Positions 30,689 to 39,926 of a stretch of 64,000 nt of DNA are shown here, piece after piece; the first letter of the stretch is position 1, and every line of letters starts with the position of its first letter. Source of the DNA: an uncultured Bacteroidia bacterium (lineage in GTDB: Bacteria > Bacteroidota > Bacteroidia > Bacteroidales > F082); contig CADCIH010000003.1 of assembly GCA_902801465.1 (NCBI GenBank), positions 1-64,000 of the forward strand. The letters are read 5' to 3'. Under the pieces are notes generated by a model. That model did not search any database, was not told the DNA's origin, and saw only the letters and a list, made by a program, of their open reading frames with translations. Position numbers and translations under genes: made by a program.

Positions 30689-32307
30689 CTTACAACGACT
30701 CTGCAAACCTGGTCTCCGGCTTTGATGGCATATACACCACTGCCGAAAGGCTTGAGGTCCAGTTGAAGTTCCCCTTCGCACGCCCCTCTATAGACGCATT
30801 GTCCTGCCATGTTATACACGGCGATTTCCTGTTGACCAGCTGTCGTCAAGGTGACCATGCCATCAGTAGGGTTGGGATACAGACTTGAAACCGCAGTATT
30901 GTGCTCTTCAGCGCCAGTATACACCTCATAGGAGAACTCATTGCTCACGCTGTATCCAAACGACTTGCCCGAGAAGAGGGTCTCACTGCCAGCCTTCAGG
31001 CCATAGATACCGGTACCGGTGAGTCCGTTGCCGCCTGCATCGTAAATGGTTAAGTCATAGCAGCCATCGGCAGTAAGTTCAAGGACCTCGTTATACACAT
31101 GGTTGGCTTGATCGTATGGACCGCCTTCTTGGACAACGTTGCCTGTAGCCAGGTTAGTCACCTTCCAAGTGGTCTCTTCCGGATTCTCGTCGGTACGGAT
31201 AGTCAATTTCATCTGGACCTGCGAATTGGCGGGGGAGCCTTTGACGTTGGTCGAGACCTCGTTGTTCAAGGGACCTTCATCATCACCGCCGTTGACGCTG
31301 GCGATTCTCACCGCAAAATCGTTGTTCTCCTCCACGGCAAATCCAACCTCGCCCAACTCAACCTCGGTGCTCTCGAAAAGGCCCAAGTTTCCAGTCCAGT
31401 CGAAGGTTTTCTCAATCTTGCCGTTGACTACGACTTCCAGCACTGCGCTGGTGAGGGTTTGGCTGCCGTTGTTGACCAGGGTCACCACTGGTTCTGCCAC
31501 ACCACTGCAGTTCATGGTTTTCAGATTGCCGATGCTGGTGAGGGAAGCCTCGTTGGTGAAATAAGGCTCTATCGTCTCGCTCGACTTGCAGGCCTGAACC
31601 ACATCTTTGTTACTGGTGTTCTGAATCCACGCAATGGCATCGATCATGTTGACGTCATACACGTTGGCCATCTCCCAAGAGAAGGTATAAGCGAAATAGT
31701 CGCCTGCCGACACGCTACCCAAGGCAACACCTCCTGCGGTGGGAAGAAGTTTCTTCATCACGCTGTAGAAGTCGCGTTCTCCATTGGATCCTGGTGCCGA
31801 GGTGTAATGAATCTCCTTTTCAATGACACCAACATGCAGGTTAAGAGGACCCGTGACATCTTCCAAAGCGCGACCCATCACGTGGACCACGACCGTGTTG
31901 TCTATAATTTCATAGCTCAGGCGCATCTCGTATGGCGAGGTGATGGGAAGCCAGTTGTTGACCATACTCTGGTTTAGATTGCCGGGATTACCCGCAAAAC
32001 GTCCACCATCGACAACGGTATGGGGCACTGATGTCACATTATAGTAACCTTTACGGGCATTGTTGTCGACTTGGTTGTGAAGATACATCGGGTCGTTGGC
32101 ACCTGGCCAGTTCATGTGGTACTTGATGGCCACGACGTGGTCGGAATTGTTGTTGATGAGCGCATCCAGGCCCGGGTTGTAAGCAGCGCAGGGACCGCAA
32201 CTGGTGTTGGTGAAGCATTCAAACAGCAGAATACGCTCGGTCTGGGCGTTCAGCCTCAAGGCAAAAAGCATCAACAAGGATGCAATGACGATGGTAATCT
32301 TTTTCAT
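30685..32307 (-). CDS. Omp28-related T9SS-sorted thioredoxin-like protein, 540 aa
   Basis: Signal peptide (MKKITIVIASLLMLF...), then an Omp28/thioredoxin-like domain with FTNTSCGPCAAYNPG (Cys37 and Cys40, CGPC). A middle region with Ig-like strands follows, then a C-terminal T9SS type A sorting domain (SSLYPNPTDGMVTL and VYNMAGQCVYRG to the end). Exported by Sec and then across the outer membrane by T9SS. It overlaps birA by 4 nt. The substrate of the disulfide site is unknown. Confidence 0.9.
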   Translation of the reverse strand: MKKITIVIASLLMLFALRLNAQTERILLFECFTNTSCGPCAAYNPGLDALINNNSDHVVAIKYHMNWPGANDPMYLHNQVDNNARKGYYNVTSVPHTVVDGGRFAGNPGNLNQSMVNNWLPITSPYEMRLSYEIIDNTVVVHVMGRALEDVTGPLNLHVGVIEKEIHYTSAPGSNGERDFYSVMKKLLPTAGGVALGSVSAGDYFAYTFSWEMANVYDVNMIDAIAWIQNTSNKDVVQACKSSETIEPYFTNEASLTSIGNLKTMNCSGVAEPVVTLVNNGSQTLTSAVLEVVVNGKIEKTFDWTGNLGLFESTEVELGEVGFAVEENNDFAVRIASVNGGDDEGPLNNEVSTNVKGSPANSQVQMKLTIRTDENPEETTWKVTNLATGNVVQEGGPYDQANHVYNEVLELTADGCYDLTIYDAGGNGLTGTGIYGLKAGSETLFSGKSFGYSVSNEFSYEVYTGAEEHNTAVSSLYPNPTDGMVTLTTAGQQEIAVYNMAGQCVYRGACEGELQLDLKPFGSGVYAIKAGDQVCRVVVR

Positions 32308-32333
32308 GGTGAATATTATTTGAATAATTGGCG

Positions 32334-32341
32334 CAAAATTA
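32334..32341 (-). promoter_or_regulatory. Promoter -7 box (TAATTTTG, minus strand)
   Basis: A perfect TAnnTTTG match 26 nt upstream of the Omp28-like gene, divergent from the next. Confidence 0.65.
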
Positions 32342-32352
32342 AAAATTTTTCA

Positions 32353-32360
32353 TATCTTTG
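32353..32360 (+). promoter_or_regulatory. Promoter -7 box (TATCTTTG)
   Basis: A perfect TAnnTTTG match 36 nt before the ATG at 32397; it faces away from the previous box with 11 bp between them. Confidence 0.65.
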
Positions 32361-32396
32361 CAAGTTGGTTATGACATAAAATTAAAATCAATCAAT

Positions 32397-33110
32397 ATGA
32401 AAAAAACATTCTTTACCTTAGTGCTATTAGCCGTCATGGGTGTCATGTCGGCACAAACCATGCAGTTCGAACACAACGGCGAGGTTTGCCAAAACGGTCA
32501 ACAGATCATCGCCACATTTGAAGAATTCGAGTATGTTGCCCACTTGCACATCCGCAACCTCACCGACAACGACCAGCTCATCGTTGCTGAACAGATTGTC
32601 GTCGAAAGCGTGGATGGAGCCATGGCTTATATGTGCTGGGAAAATTGTCTGGCTCCTGGCGACACCCTCGTTGACGGTCCCGTCCTCGTCCCTGCCCAGT
32701 CCTTGTCAGATAACGAGCTTTCATGCCACGTCATGTTCGACGGAGAAGAAAACGGAGTGATGAAAGTGGCTTATTCCGCCTACGACCGCGCCAACCCTGA
32801 AGAACGCATCACTGTCACCGTGCTCTTCGGCCATAACGCCAACACTGAGGAACACGTCTTCAGTCTTGGCCAAGCCTATCCGAACCCCGCCAGCACTCAG
32901 GTTCACTTCGACTACAAATGCGATGGCAACTCCAACGTGAACGCAGTGGTCTACAACCTCCTGGGTCAGGAAGTCAAGGTTCAGAACGTCAATGGCAGCC
33001 ATGGCCGTATCAACATCGCTGTTGACGACCTCCAGCCCGGCATCTATTTCTGCAGCATTCAGGTCAACAACGCCACCGTCAAGACCGAGAAGTTCATCGT
33101 GAAACGCTAA
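32397..33110 (+). CDS. T9SS type A sorting-domain protein, 237 aa
   Basis: Signal peptide MKKTFFTLVLLAVMGVMSAQ, a beta-sandwich-like domain (residues 25-150) containing ENCLAPGDTLVDGPV, and a C-terminal T9SS sorting domain: LGQAYPNPASTQVHFDY, then VYNLLGQEVK and ending VKTEKFIVKR. A small secreted or surface protein of unknown function. Three nucleotides separate it from folE, so it heads a folE-containing transcript. Confidence 0.88.
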   Translation: MKKTFFTLVLLAVMGVMSAQTMQFEHNGEVCQNGQQIIATFEEFEYVAHLHIRNLTDNDQLIVAEQIVVESVDGAMAYMCWENCLAPGDTLVDGPVLVPAQSLSDNELSCHVMFDGEENGVMKVAYSAYDRANPEERITVTVLFGHNANTEEHVFSLGQAYPNPASTQVHFDYKCDGNSNVNAVVYNLLGQEVKVQNVNGSHGRINIAVDDLQPGIYFCSIQVNNATVKTEKFIVKR

Positions 33111-33112
33111 GC

Positions 33113-33703
33113 ATGATTACCGAAGAACAAGCAAAACAGAACATCCGGGAACTGTTGGAATACATTGGCGACGACCCTGACCGCGAAGGGTTGAAGGCCA
33201 CACCCGACCGAATTCTCCGGATGTTCAAGGAGATGTTTCGCGGTTACGACCCGGCACAAAAACCGGTGATCACCACCTTCCCCAACGGACAGGACGGCAT
33301 CATCTATGACAACATGGTCATCGACAACGGGCCATTCTACTCCGTTTGCGAGCACCACTGCCGCACCTTCTTTGGCGAATATTGGTTCGCCTACATCCCC
33401 AACAAACACGGACGCATCCTCGGTCTCTCCAAAATCGGGCGTGTCATCGACTACTGCTCCTCGAAGCTTCAGGTGCAGGAACGACTGGTGCAAGAGGTCG
33501 TGGAAGTACTCACCGAAGCCTTGGGAGAAGAGAACCCGCCACGCGGCATGGCCCTCATGATGAAGGGACGCCACATGTGCAAGGAAAGCCGAGGCGCCCG
33601 CAAGGAAGGATACATGATCTCCACCTATCTCACCGGAGTGTTCAAGTCGGACCTCCGCGTCAGAAACGAATTCATGTCCTATATCAAAGAATGGCGCCCA
33701 TGA
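33113..33703 (+). CDS. folE: GTP cyclohydrolase I
   Basis: 196 aa. Converts GTP to 7,8-dihydroneopterin triphosphate for folate. The zinc ligands are in VCEHHCRTFFGE and in the MMKGRHMCKESRG segment, and RILGLSKIGRVIDYCSSKLQ is the signature. Length and motifs are typical of the type I enzyme. It overlaps the following lipoprotein gene by four nucleotides. Confidence 0.97.
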   Translation: MITEEQAKQNIRELLEYIGDDPDREGLKATPDRILRMFKEMFRGYDPAQKPVITTFPNGQDGIIYDNMVIDNGPFYSVCEHHCRTFFGEYWFAYIPNKHGRILGLSKIGRVIDYCSSKLQVQERLVQEVVEVLTEALGEENPPRGMALMMKGRHMCKESRGARKEGYMISTYLTGVFKSDLRVRNEFMSYIKEWRP

Positions 33704-34491
33704 GAAAAGCCCTCACACTGCTCAGCCTCGTCATGCTGACCATCATGTTCAGCTGCACCACGCCAGCCGGCGTCGATGTCACCGAGTATTTCGAAGTGGA
33801 AAGAAACTATTACCGTCTCGAAATAAGCGATGGCATGAAAGTCACCATCACCGACGATGTCGACGAGATCGTCATCACCGCCGACGAGAACGTCATGGCC
33901 AAGATCGACGTCAAGTTCACCTCTGGCACGCTTCGCATCCATAGGAGAGACTTCTCCGTGGCTTACATCAACTATGCTGAGGTGCTGGTGCCCTACAACC
34001 CCGACCTGAAAGAGGTCAAGGTGAGCTACGACTCGGAACTCCACGCCGATCCAGACTATGGACTCCAGGCCGACGAAGTGCTTGTGAAAGTCGAAAGCCG
34101 CTCCAAGTTTTACGGTTATGTCTGCGCCCACGAGCTCGACCTTGACATCATCGACTATTCGTATGCCGACATCACTTTCGATGTTTACGACAACATCGAC
34201 TTGAGGATGGAAGACCATTCCGACGCCGACCTCGACGGCTACGCCAACACCGCTCATCTGGTCATGAAAAACCATTCCGAACTTAAGAAGCATTGGAATG
34301 CCGAGTTCTTCGCCTTCATGTGCGATGTCTGCTATGGCACCATGGATGACCACTGCATTGCCCACATCGATGCAGAGAGCGAGATCAACATGGGTCTATC
34401 CAACTACAGTTTTCTTTACTTCACCAGCGATCCCTACCTGGGAGAGAGCTATGTCGACGACACGTCAGACATACTCTATGACGGGTATTGA
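33700..34491 (+). CDS. Lipoprotein with GIN/DUF2807-like beta-helix domain, 263 aa
   Basis: ATG overlaps the folE stop (ATGA). The lipobox LTIMFSC (Cys19) follows a short signal peptide. The mature protein is a repetitive beta structure: YRLEISDGMKVTITDD, VLVPYNPDLKEVKVSYDSEL, then ladders rich in Asp/His/Tyr, matching head-GIN-domain/DUF2807 putative autotransporter-adhesin-like proteins common in Bacteroidota. Probably an outer-membrane lipoprotein of unknown role. Confidence 0.8.
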   Translation: MRKALTLLSLVMLTIMFSCTTPAGVDVTEYFEVERNYYRLEISDGMKVTITDDVDEIVITADENVMAKIDVKFTSGTLRIHRRDFSVAYINYAEVLVPYNPDLKEVKVSYDSELHADPDYGLQADEVLVKVESRSKFYGYVCAHELDLDIIDYSYADITFDVYDNIDLRMEDHSDADLDGYANTAHLVMKNHSELKKHWNAEFFAFMCDVCYGTMDDHCIAHIDAESEINMGLSNYSFLYFTSDPYLGESYVDDTSDILYDGY

Positions 34492-34501
34492 GAATTCGGT
34501 G

Positions 34502-36067
34502 TTATTCCACCGTCCAATTCCCAATTGGTTCAGAGTCCAGCGTTCCCTTCTTCTGCGCCCATTCTATAAATAAGGTGCGAAGGTCCTCGTCGCTGTTCCA
34601 AAGGCGGTGTGCTGCAATGTCGTCTTGCGCCCAGCCACAGCCGTTCACGAAATGGTTGCCGCCTCCCATGGAACGATATGAGTTAAGCACCACACGATAG
34701 GTCTTTTCGGGATCGAACGTCGTGCCGTCAGCCATACTGACGATAGTGACACGTTCGCCGTAAGGCTTGTCTTTCTCGATCCTATAGATGATTCCTGCGG
34801 CTGAGTCGAAGTTATAGATGGTGTTGCGTATCTCGAAAGAATATTCAAGATGAGCCTTGATATCCCTACCGGTCATTTCCATCACTGCGAGAGAGTTCTC
34901 AAAGGGATACCATTTGAAGAAGTCGGCCACAGTCAGCATGCCAGGTTCCAACTCGAAGCGGCGGTTGAGCGGCGCTGCCAGGGAGATGTCGGCAGGCATG
35001 CCGTTAGCAGCCACCACATCGAGTTGGCAACGGTGGATTTCGTCAACCCAAAGGCACGAGCCGTTGAACACGTCGTTAGGCGAGATGGCGGTTGGCAAAA
35101 AGGCCACCTCCTCATTCTGATAGGCCTCGGCACGGTCGAGATAAGGCTGAATCATCGCCAGGTATTCAGGGTCTTCCTCTTGATCCACGGTAGGAAGCAA
35201 TCCCACCGTGATCTCAGGCTTGCCGTTTCTGGTAAGTCTCACATCAGCCTGAGCCAGGCTTGCTCCTCTGGTTCCCGAGTTGAGAACATACACCGTGTCG
35301 CCATTGATGTTAAGAACTTTCTCGGCTCTGGAACGATGGTCATGACCGAAGAAAATCAGATCGAAGCCTGGGACGTTCTGCGCAATCCATTTGGTGGCAT
35401 TCTCGCGGCCCAACGGCGAATCTTCAGGCAAGTTCTGTTCCTGAGGTTCCCATCCCGAGTGGAAGAGACCCACCATCAGGTCGGGCTTCTCTTTTTCACG
35501 AATCTGTCTCACCCAATAGGCTGCCGAAGCCTCCGCTTGTTCGAAACGCAATCCCGGACGCAGCCGGTCAGGAACCCAAGTCACCACATAAGGCGTAAGC
35601 AACCCCAGCACGGCGATCTTGAATCCGTCGCGTTTCAGAATGACATAAGGCTGCCAATACGGTTTACCTGTGGACTCGTCGATGACGTTGGCACACACCA
35701 CAGGCATCTTTACCTCAGAAAAGAAACGGTCAAAGACGGTCTTTCCAGCCTCGACATCATGGTTTCCCACCCCGATGACGTCGTATGGGAAGAAATTGAG
35801 TGTGGCAGACACCAGATTAGGATGTTCGGCATCACGGTTCGAGCAATATTGATATGGTGTGCCCTGTAGATTATCACCATTGTCGAGAAGGATAAGATGG
35901 TCACCCATTTCGCTTTTCATCTGTCGCAGAACGGCGGCATCATTGGCGAATTCCAGATAGGCGCCATGTGTGTCGGTGGTTTCCAAAATGGTCAAATGCG
36001 TCTCCTTCGGGTTGCATGATGCGGTCATCAAGGCTAAAAAAAACATAGCAAAAGAGGTGTTTTTCAT
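34502..36067 (-). CDS. Lipoprotein 5'-nucleotidase / metallophosphoesterase (UshA-like)
   Basis: 521 aa. Signal with lipobox LMTASC. The two-domain UshA architecture is complete: metal-site motifs TTDTHGAY, DNGDNLQGT, GVGNHDVE, LFHSGWE and FFGHDHRS in residues 25-290, then a 5'-nucleotidase C-terminal domain with ANGMPADI, FKWYPFENSLAVMEMTG and NSYRSMGGGNHF. It should hydrolyse nucleotides or cyclic nucleotides in the periplasm. ATG 36067 is used; the longer frame contains the divergent promoter. Confidence 0.9.
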   Translation of the reverse strand: MKNTSFAMFFLALMTASCNPKETHLTILETTDTHGAYLEFANDAAVLRQMKSEMGDHLILLDNGDNLQGTPYQYCSNRDAEHPNLVSATLNFFPYDVIGVGNHDVEAGKTVFDRFFSEVKMPVVCANVIDESTGKPYWQPYVILKRDGFKIAVLGLLTPYVVTWVPDRLRPGLRFEQAEASAAYWVRQIREKEKPDLMVGLFHSGWEPQEQNLPEDSPLGRENATKWIAQNVPGFDLIFFGHDHRSRAEKVLNINGDTVYVLNSGTRGASLAQADVRLTRNGKPEITVGLLPTVDQEEDPEYLAMIQPYLDRAEAYQNEEVAFLPTAISPNDVFNGSCLWVDEIHRCQLDVVAANGMPADISLAAPLNRRFELEPGMLTVADFFKWYPFENSLAVMEMTGRDIKAHLEYSFEIRNTIYNFDSAAGIIYRIEKDKPYGERVTIVSMADGTTFDPEKTYRVVLNSYRSMGGGNHFVNGCGWAQDDIAAHRLWNSDEDLRTLFIEWAQKKGTLDSEPIGNWTVE

Positions 36068-36108
36068 GTCGGTGAACTTTTTTTTCAAAAAAATAAGGAA
36101 TGAAGCCA

Positions 36109-36116
36109 CAAAATTA
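36109..36116 (-). promoter_or_regulatory. Promoter -7 box (TAATTTTG, minus strand)
   Basis: A perfect TAnnTTTG match for the 5'-nucleotidase gene, one base away from the divergent box at 36118. Confidence 0.65.
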
Positions 36117-36117
36117 G

Positions 36118-36125
36118 TATTTTTG
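36118..36125 (+). promoter_or_regulatory. Promoter -7 box (TATTTTTG)
   Basis: A perfect TAnnTTTG match 27 nt before the ATG of the zapB-like gene. It is nearly back-to-back with the minus-strand box, so polymerases at the two promoters should exclude each other. Confidence 0.65.
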
Positions 36126-36152
36126 CAGTACAATTCCAAGTCTGAATAGAAA

Positions 36153-36449
36153 ATGGCTGAAATGAGCATCATATTGTCCGAGATCGAGGTCAAGGTGAGG
36201 AAACTCATCGATGCGAAGAATCAGCTCATTGAGGAAAACAGGCTGTTGGTCAACGAGAACAAGGCGCTTCGCGAAGAAAACGAAGCATTTGTCCGCGCTG
36301 GTCAGGAGTTGCAGGATAAACTAAACAAAACAACAATTGTTAACGCACTCGGTAGCAACGAGGAAGAGATAAAAGAAGGTAGGAAGCTCATCAGGGAACT
36401 CATCAAGGAGATTGACCAGTGCGTTTCGATTCTGAATTCCAAGGAGTAA
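36153..36449 (+). CDS. ZapB-like coiled-coil cell-division protein, 98 aa
   Basis: Almost pure coiled coil (VKVRKLIDAKNQLIEENRLL, ENKALREENEAFV), as in small ZapB-like partners of ZapA in Bacteroidota. It lies 21 nt before zapA on the same transcript. A cytosolic role at the division ring is inferred from structure and neighbour; sequence similarity to enterobacterial ZapB is not testable here. Confidence 0.75.
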   Translation: MAEMSIILSEIEVKVRKLIDAKNQLIEENRLLVNENKALREENEAFVRAGQELQDKLNKTTIVNALGSNEEEIKEGRKLIRELIKEIDQCVSILNSKE

Positions 36450-36470
36450 GTCAGATAAAATAGTCAGCCG

Positions 36471-36755
36471 ATGGAAGAGATTACGATCAACATAGTCATA
36501 GCAGATAAGTCATACAAGCTGACTGTGGCCCGTGCTGACGAGGGCAAGGTGCGGAAGGCAGCCGCCTTGATCAACGAACGGATCAAGTCCTACTCTTCGC
36601 ATTATGCTTTCAAAGACATGCAAGATCTCTTGGCGATGACCGCCTTGCAGTTTGCCACCTCCACGGTAAAATACGAATCGGAGCGCGCTTACATGGATCA
36701 GGATTTGGGGCAAAAGCTCAACGAACTGAATTCCCTACTGAGCGAACAACTGTAA
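36471..36755 (+). CDS. zapA: Cell division protein ZapA
   Basis: 94 aa, typical length. INIVIADKSYKLTV forms the FtsZ-binding head and VRKAAALINERIKSY leads into the coiled-coil tail (MTALQFATSTVKYESE). Promotes FtsZ bundling at the division site. It is followed by the 6S RNA candidate and rny, an order reminiscent of the zapA-ssrS linkage in enterobacteria. Confidence 0.9.
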   Translation: MEEITINIVIADKSYKLTVARADEGKVRKAAALINERIKSYSSHYAFKDMQDLLAMTALQFATSTVKYESERAYMDQDLGQKLNELNSLLSEQL

Positions 36756-36774
36756 AAAGGTTCTTTGAAGATTT

Positions 36775-36973
36775 GGATTCTGTCTGCCCGAACGCATCAG
36801 GTAAACTCAACATTAAAAACAATCAACATCGGTCGGCTCGTGTCCTGTAAAAACAGGCCTCATCCTCTTCGGAGGAGCACTTCGGTGCCGGTGGACGTTT
36901 GCGCAGCGCGGCGGCCACAAGCGTGTCTTATAGGGTTTATTCTTATCCCTAAGGACAGACAGGATCCTTTTTT
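36775..36973 (+). ncRNA. ssrS: 6S RNA candidate downstream of zapA
   Basis: GGATTCTGTCTGCCC (36775-36789) pairs with GGACAGACAGGATCC (36953-36967) as a closing stem, directly followed by TTTTTT, so a discrete roughly 200-nt RNA ends here. Inside are small hairpins: CCTGT-AAAA-ACAGG (36845-36858), TCCTC-TTCG-GAGGA and GCAC-TTCG-GTGC. The G+C-rich arms are non-coding in character. Its place after zapA mirrors 6S RNA in many bacteria. The UUCG hairpins are not part of the classic rod shape, so another structured RNA cannot be excluded. Confidence 0.6.
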
Positions 36974-37012
36974 CCACTCTCACTCAATGCTTTCGGGTAA
37001 AACCGAAGTAAA

Positions 37013-38572
37013 ATGTTATTACTCAGTATTTTAAACATTATCATCCCCGTCGCAGCCCTGGTAGTGGGGCTTGCCCTAGGATATCTCGTCACAGCCACAC
37101 TTCTCAAGAAGGCGGTGACCAAGGAAGCAGACGCCTATCTCGAAGAGGCCAAGGAGAAAGCTGAAGTCATCAAAAAGGAGCGCATCCTTCAAGCCAAGGA
37201 GAAATTCCTTCAGATGAAAGACGAACATGAGAAGGCTTGCAACGAGCGCAAACGCGAGCTTCAGAAAACGGAAACCAAAGTAAGCCAGATGCAGCAGCAG
37301 GCCAACCAGAAGATGGAAGAGGTCCAGCGCAAGGCCAAGGAAGTACAGACTCTTCAAGAGAAGCTGACCTCACAACAGGAATCCATCAGCAAGCGCAAGG
37401 CTGAACTCGACCGCATCGTGGAAGAAGAGTCGAAGAAGTTGGAGACCATCTCTGGACTGTCGGTCAAGGAAGCCAAGGAACAACTCATCGAACTGGTCAG
37501 GGACGACGCCAAGGCAGAAGCCATGGTCTATGTGAAAGAGATCACCGAAGACGCCAAGATGACCGCCCAGCAAGAAGCCAAGAAGATCGTCTTGGAGACC
37601 ATCCAACGCACTGCCGCTGAGACCGCCATTGAGAACACCGTGAGCGTGGCCACTATCGAGAATGACGACATGAAGGCCCGCATCATCGGTCGTGAAGGCC
37701 GCAACATCCGCGCCCTCGAAGCCCTCACCGGCGTCGAGATCATCATCGATGACACTCCTGGAGCCATCCTGCTCTCAGGCTTCGACCCCATCCGCCGCGA
37801 AATCGCCCGTCTGTCGCTCCAGAAACTCATCACCGACGGCCGCATCCACCCCGCACGTATCGAGGAAGTGGTCCACAAGGTGGAGAAACAGGTGGAACAA
37901 GAGATCATCGAGACCGGCAAACGCACCGTCATCGACCTGGGTATCCACAACATGGCCGCCGACCTCATCAAGATGATCGGCCGCATGAAATACCGTTCAT
38001 CTTACGGCCAGAACCTGCTCCAGCACTCTGTCGAGGTGGCCAAGCTCTGCGCCACCATGGCCGCTGAGCTGGGACTGAACCCCAAGACCGCCAAACGCGC
38101 CGGTCTGCTCCACGACCTCGGCAAGGTGGCTGAAAACGAAGAGGAGCTGCCACACGCCATCCTAGGCATGAAGGTCGCCGAGAAGTTCAAGGAAAAACCC
38201 GATGTGTGCAACGCCATCGGCGCCCACCACGACGAGATCGAGATGGACACCCTCATCGCCCCCATAGTGCAGGTGTGCGATGCCATCTCAGGCGCCCGTC
38301 CCGGTGCTCGCCGCGAAGTGGTGGAAGCCTACATCCAACGTCTCAACAAATTGGAAGAGATGGCCATGAGCTACCCGGGCGTGGTCAAGACCTACGCCAT
38401 CCAGGCTGGCCGCGAACTGCGCGTCATCGTGGGCGCCGACAAGGTGAGCGACCAAGATGCCGACCGCATCGCATACGATCTCTCAAAACAGATCCAAAAC
38501 GAAATGACCTATCCAGGCCAAATCAAGATTACCGTCATCAGAGAGACACGCGCCGTCAGCTACGCAAAATAA
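37013..38572 (+). CDS. rny: Ribonuclease Y
   Basis: 519 aa. N-terminal transmembrane helix ([18 protein letters not shown]), a coiled coil (residues 35-200), a KH domain ([20 protein letters not shown]) and an HD domain ([36 protein letters not shown]). Endonuclease initiating mRNA decay at the membrane. The ATG at 37013 follows the 6S candidate by 39 nt. A terminator-like hairpin lies after the stop. Confidence 0.97.
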   Translation: MLLLSILNIIIPVAALVVGLALGYLVTATLLKKAVTKEADAYLEEAKEKAEVIKKERILQAKEKFLQMKDEHEKACNERKRELQKTETKVSQMQQQANQKMEEVQRKAKEVQTLQEKLTSQQESISKRKAELDRIVEEESKKLETISGLSVKEAKEQLIELVRDDAKAEAMVYVKEITEDAKMTAQQEAKKIVLETIQRTAAETAIENTVSVATIENDDMKARIIGREGRNIRALEALTGVEIIIDDTPGAILLSGFDPIRREIARLSLQKLITDGRIHPARIEEVVHKVEKQVEQEIIETGKRTVIDLGIHNMAADLIKMIGRMKYRSSYGQNLLQHSVEVAKLCATMAAELGLNPKTAKRAGLLHDLGKVAENEEELPHAILGMKVAEKFKEKPDVCNAIGAHHDEIEMDTLIAPIVQVCDAISGARPGARREVVEAYIQRLNKLEEMAMSYPGVVKTYAIQAGRELRVIVGADKVSDQDADRIAYDLSKQIQNEMTYPGQIKITVIRETRAVSYAK

Positions 38573-38592
38573 TTTTTGCGAGTTTTTGAAAC

Positions 38593-38641
38593 ATCCTCTT
38601 TTGTGACACTACTTAGTAGTGCTATGAAAGAGGATTTTTTA
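38593..38641 (+). terminator. Hairpin with T-tract overlapping the DUF2851 start codon
   Basis: ATCCTCTTT (38593-38601) pairs with AAAGAGGAT (38627-38635), enclosing a second hairpin CACTAC-TTA-GTAGTG (38607-38621), and is followed by TTTTTT. It looks like an intrinsic terminator for rny, but its 3' arm and U-tract are codons 2-6 of the next gene. Confidence 0.6.
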
Positions 38642-39877
38642 TATTATCTTTGGGAAAACCGGCTGCTCACCGGCACCCTGACCACCTCACAAGGAGAGCT
38701 TGTGGAAGTGGTCAATCCAGGCTATCGCAACAACGACTCGGGGCCCGACTTCCTGGAGGCAAGAGTCAAGGTCGGAGGACAGCTGTGGGCTGGACATGTG
38801 GAAATCCACGTGAAAACAAGCGACTGGAGACGACATGGACATCAAGACGACAAAGCTTACCGCAATGTCGTTCTGCATGTGGTATATTGTCACGACGAGA
38901 TGGTGAACGACATTCCCGTGATGGAACTGAAAGGCCATTTCGATGTAGCATTGTACCACCAATACCATGAGCTTGTAAACGCACAACGTTGGATCGCTTG
39001 CGAGCGGCAACTCCATGAGGTGCTGCCTTTCACCAAGAACACCTGGCTCGAGCGAATGGCCGTCGAACGACTTCAAGAGAAAGCCCAAAAGGTTGATAGG
39101 TTACTGACAGCCAATAAGTTCGATTGGGAAGAAACGCTCTACCGTCTACTGCTACGTTCCTTTGGGATGAAGGTCAACAACGACGCCTTCGAGACCCTGG
39201 CTTCCCTCCTTCCCTTCAAGACCCTGTTGAAACATGCAGACCAGCTCACACAACTTGAAGCCATGCTGTTGGGCTGCGCAGGATTCCTGACGATTGAGAG
39301 TGAAGAGGATTACCCATTGCTACTCAAGCGCGAGTTCGAGGTGATGCGAACCAAATTCAACCTCCTCAGCATGCCCGTGGAACGATGGAAGTTCATGCGG
39401 ATGCGGCCTGTGAACTTCCCTACGGTGCGCCTGGCACAGCTGGCACAGATGATCCACCGGCAGGGTCCGCTCTTCTCCAAAATCAAAGAGGCGGCAACCA
39501 CCGGAGAGGCCAAGGCCTTGTTCGAAGTACAAGCATCGGCTTATTGGGACACCCACTACCGTTTTTCCGTCATGGGTCCCACACACCCCAAACGTCTCGG
39601 CGACAGCACCGCCGACGTGCTCATGATCAACGCCGTGGTACCCCTGCTCTTCTGCTATGGACGATTCCACAAGGACGAGCGTTACTGCGAAAAGGCACTA
39701 CGTTTTCTGGAATACACGGACGCAGAAGACAACGCCATTGTACGGCATTACGCCGACCGCGGCATGCCCCCGGGAAACGCCATGCAATCCCAAGCTTTGC
39801 TTCATCTCAACAGATACTACTGCAAACGGAAACGCTGCCTCGAGTGCAGTATCGGGAATAATTTGCTAAGGCTGTAA
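38624..39877 (+). CDS. DUF2851 family protein, 417 aa
   Basis: MKEDFLYYLWENRLL and NPGYRNNDSGPDFLEARVKVG, GHVEIHVKTSDW, and the cysteines near the C-terminus (CKRKRCLECSIGN) match DUF2851, a conserved soluble Bacteroidota family of unknown function. There is no signal peptide. ATG 38624 lies between the hairpin arms of the terminator-like structure. A possible promoter TAATTTTTG (one extra T) sits at about 38571. Confidence 0.88.
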   Translation: MKEDFLYYLWENRLLTGTLTTSQGELVEVVNPGYRNNDSGPDFLEARVKVGGQLWAGHVEIHVKTSDWRRHGHQDDKAYRNVVLHVVYCHDEMVNDIPVMELKGHFDVALYHQYHELVNAQRWIACERQLHEVLPFTKNTWLERMAVERLQEKAQKVDRLLTANKFDWEETLYRLLLRSFGMKVNNDAFETLASLLPFKTLLKHADQLTQLEAMLLGCAGFLTIESEEDYPLLLKREFEVMRTKFNLLSMPVERWKFMRMRPVNFPTVRLAQLAQMIHRQGPLFSKIKEAATTGEAKALFEVQASAYWDTHYRFSVMGPTHPKRLGDSTADVLMINAVVPLLFCYGRFHKDERYCEKALRFLEYTDAEDNAIVRHYADRGMPPGNAMQSQALLHLNRYYCKRKRCLECSIGNNLLRL

Positions 39878-39896
39878 TAACGTATCGTTTTTTTCA

Positions 39897-39904
39897 TAAC
39901 TTTG
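39897..39904 (+). promoter_or_regulatory. Promoter -7 box (TAACTTTG)
   Basis: A perfect TAnnTTTG match 22 nt before the ATG of the OPT transporter gene. Confidence 0.65.
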
Positions 39905-39926
39905 CACCTTATTCAAAAAAGTAATT

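Noticed and set aside
36765-37034. An 89-codon open frame across the region after zapA
   Set aside because: It contains no protein-like sequence and overlaps the stable stem of the 6S RNA candidate and its terminator.
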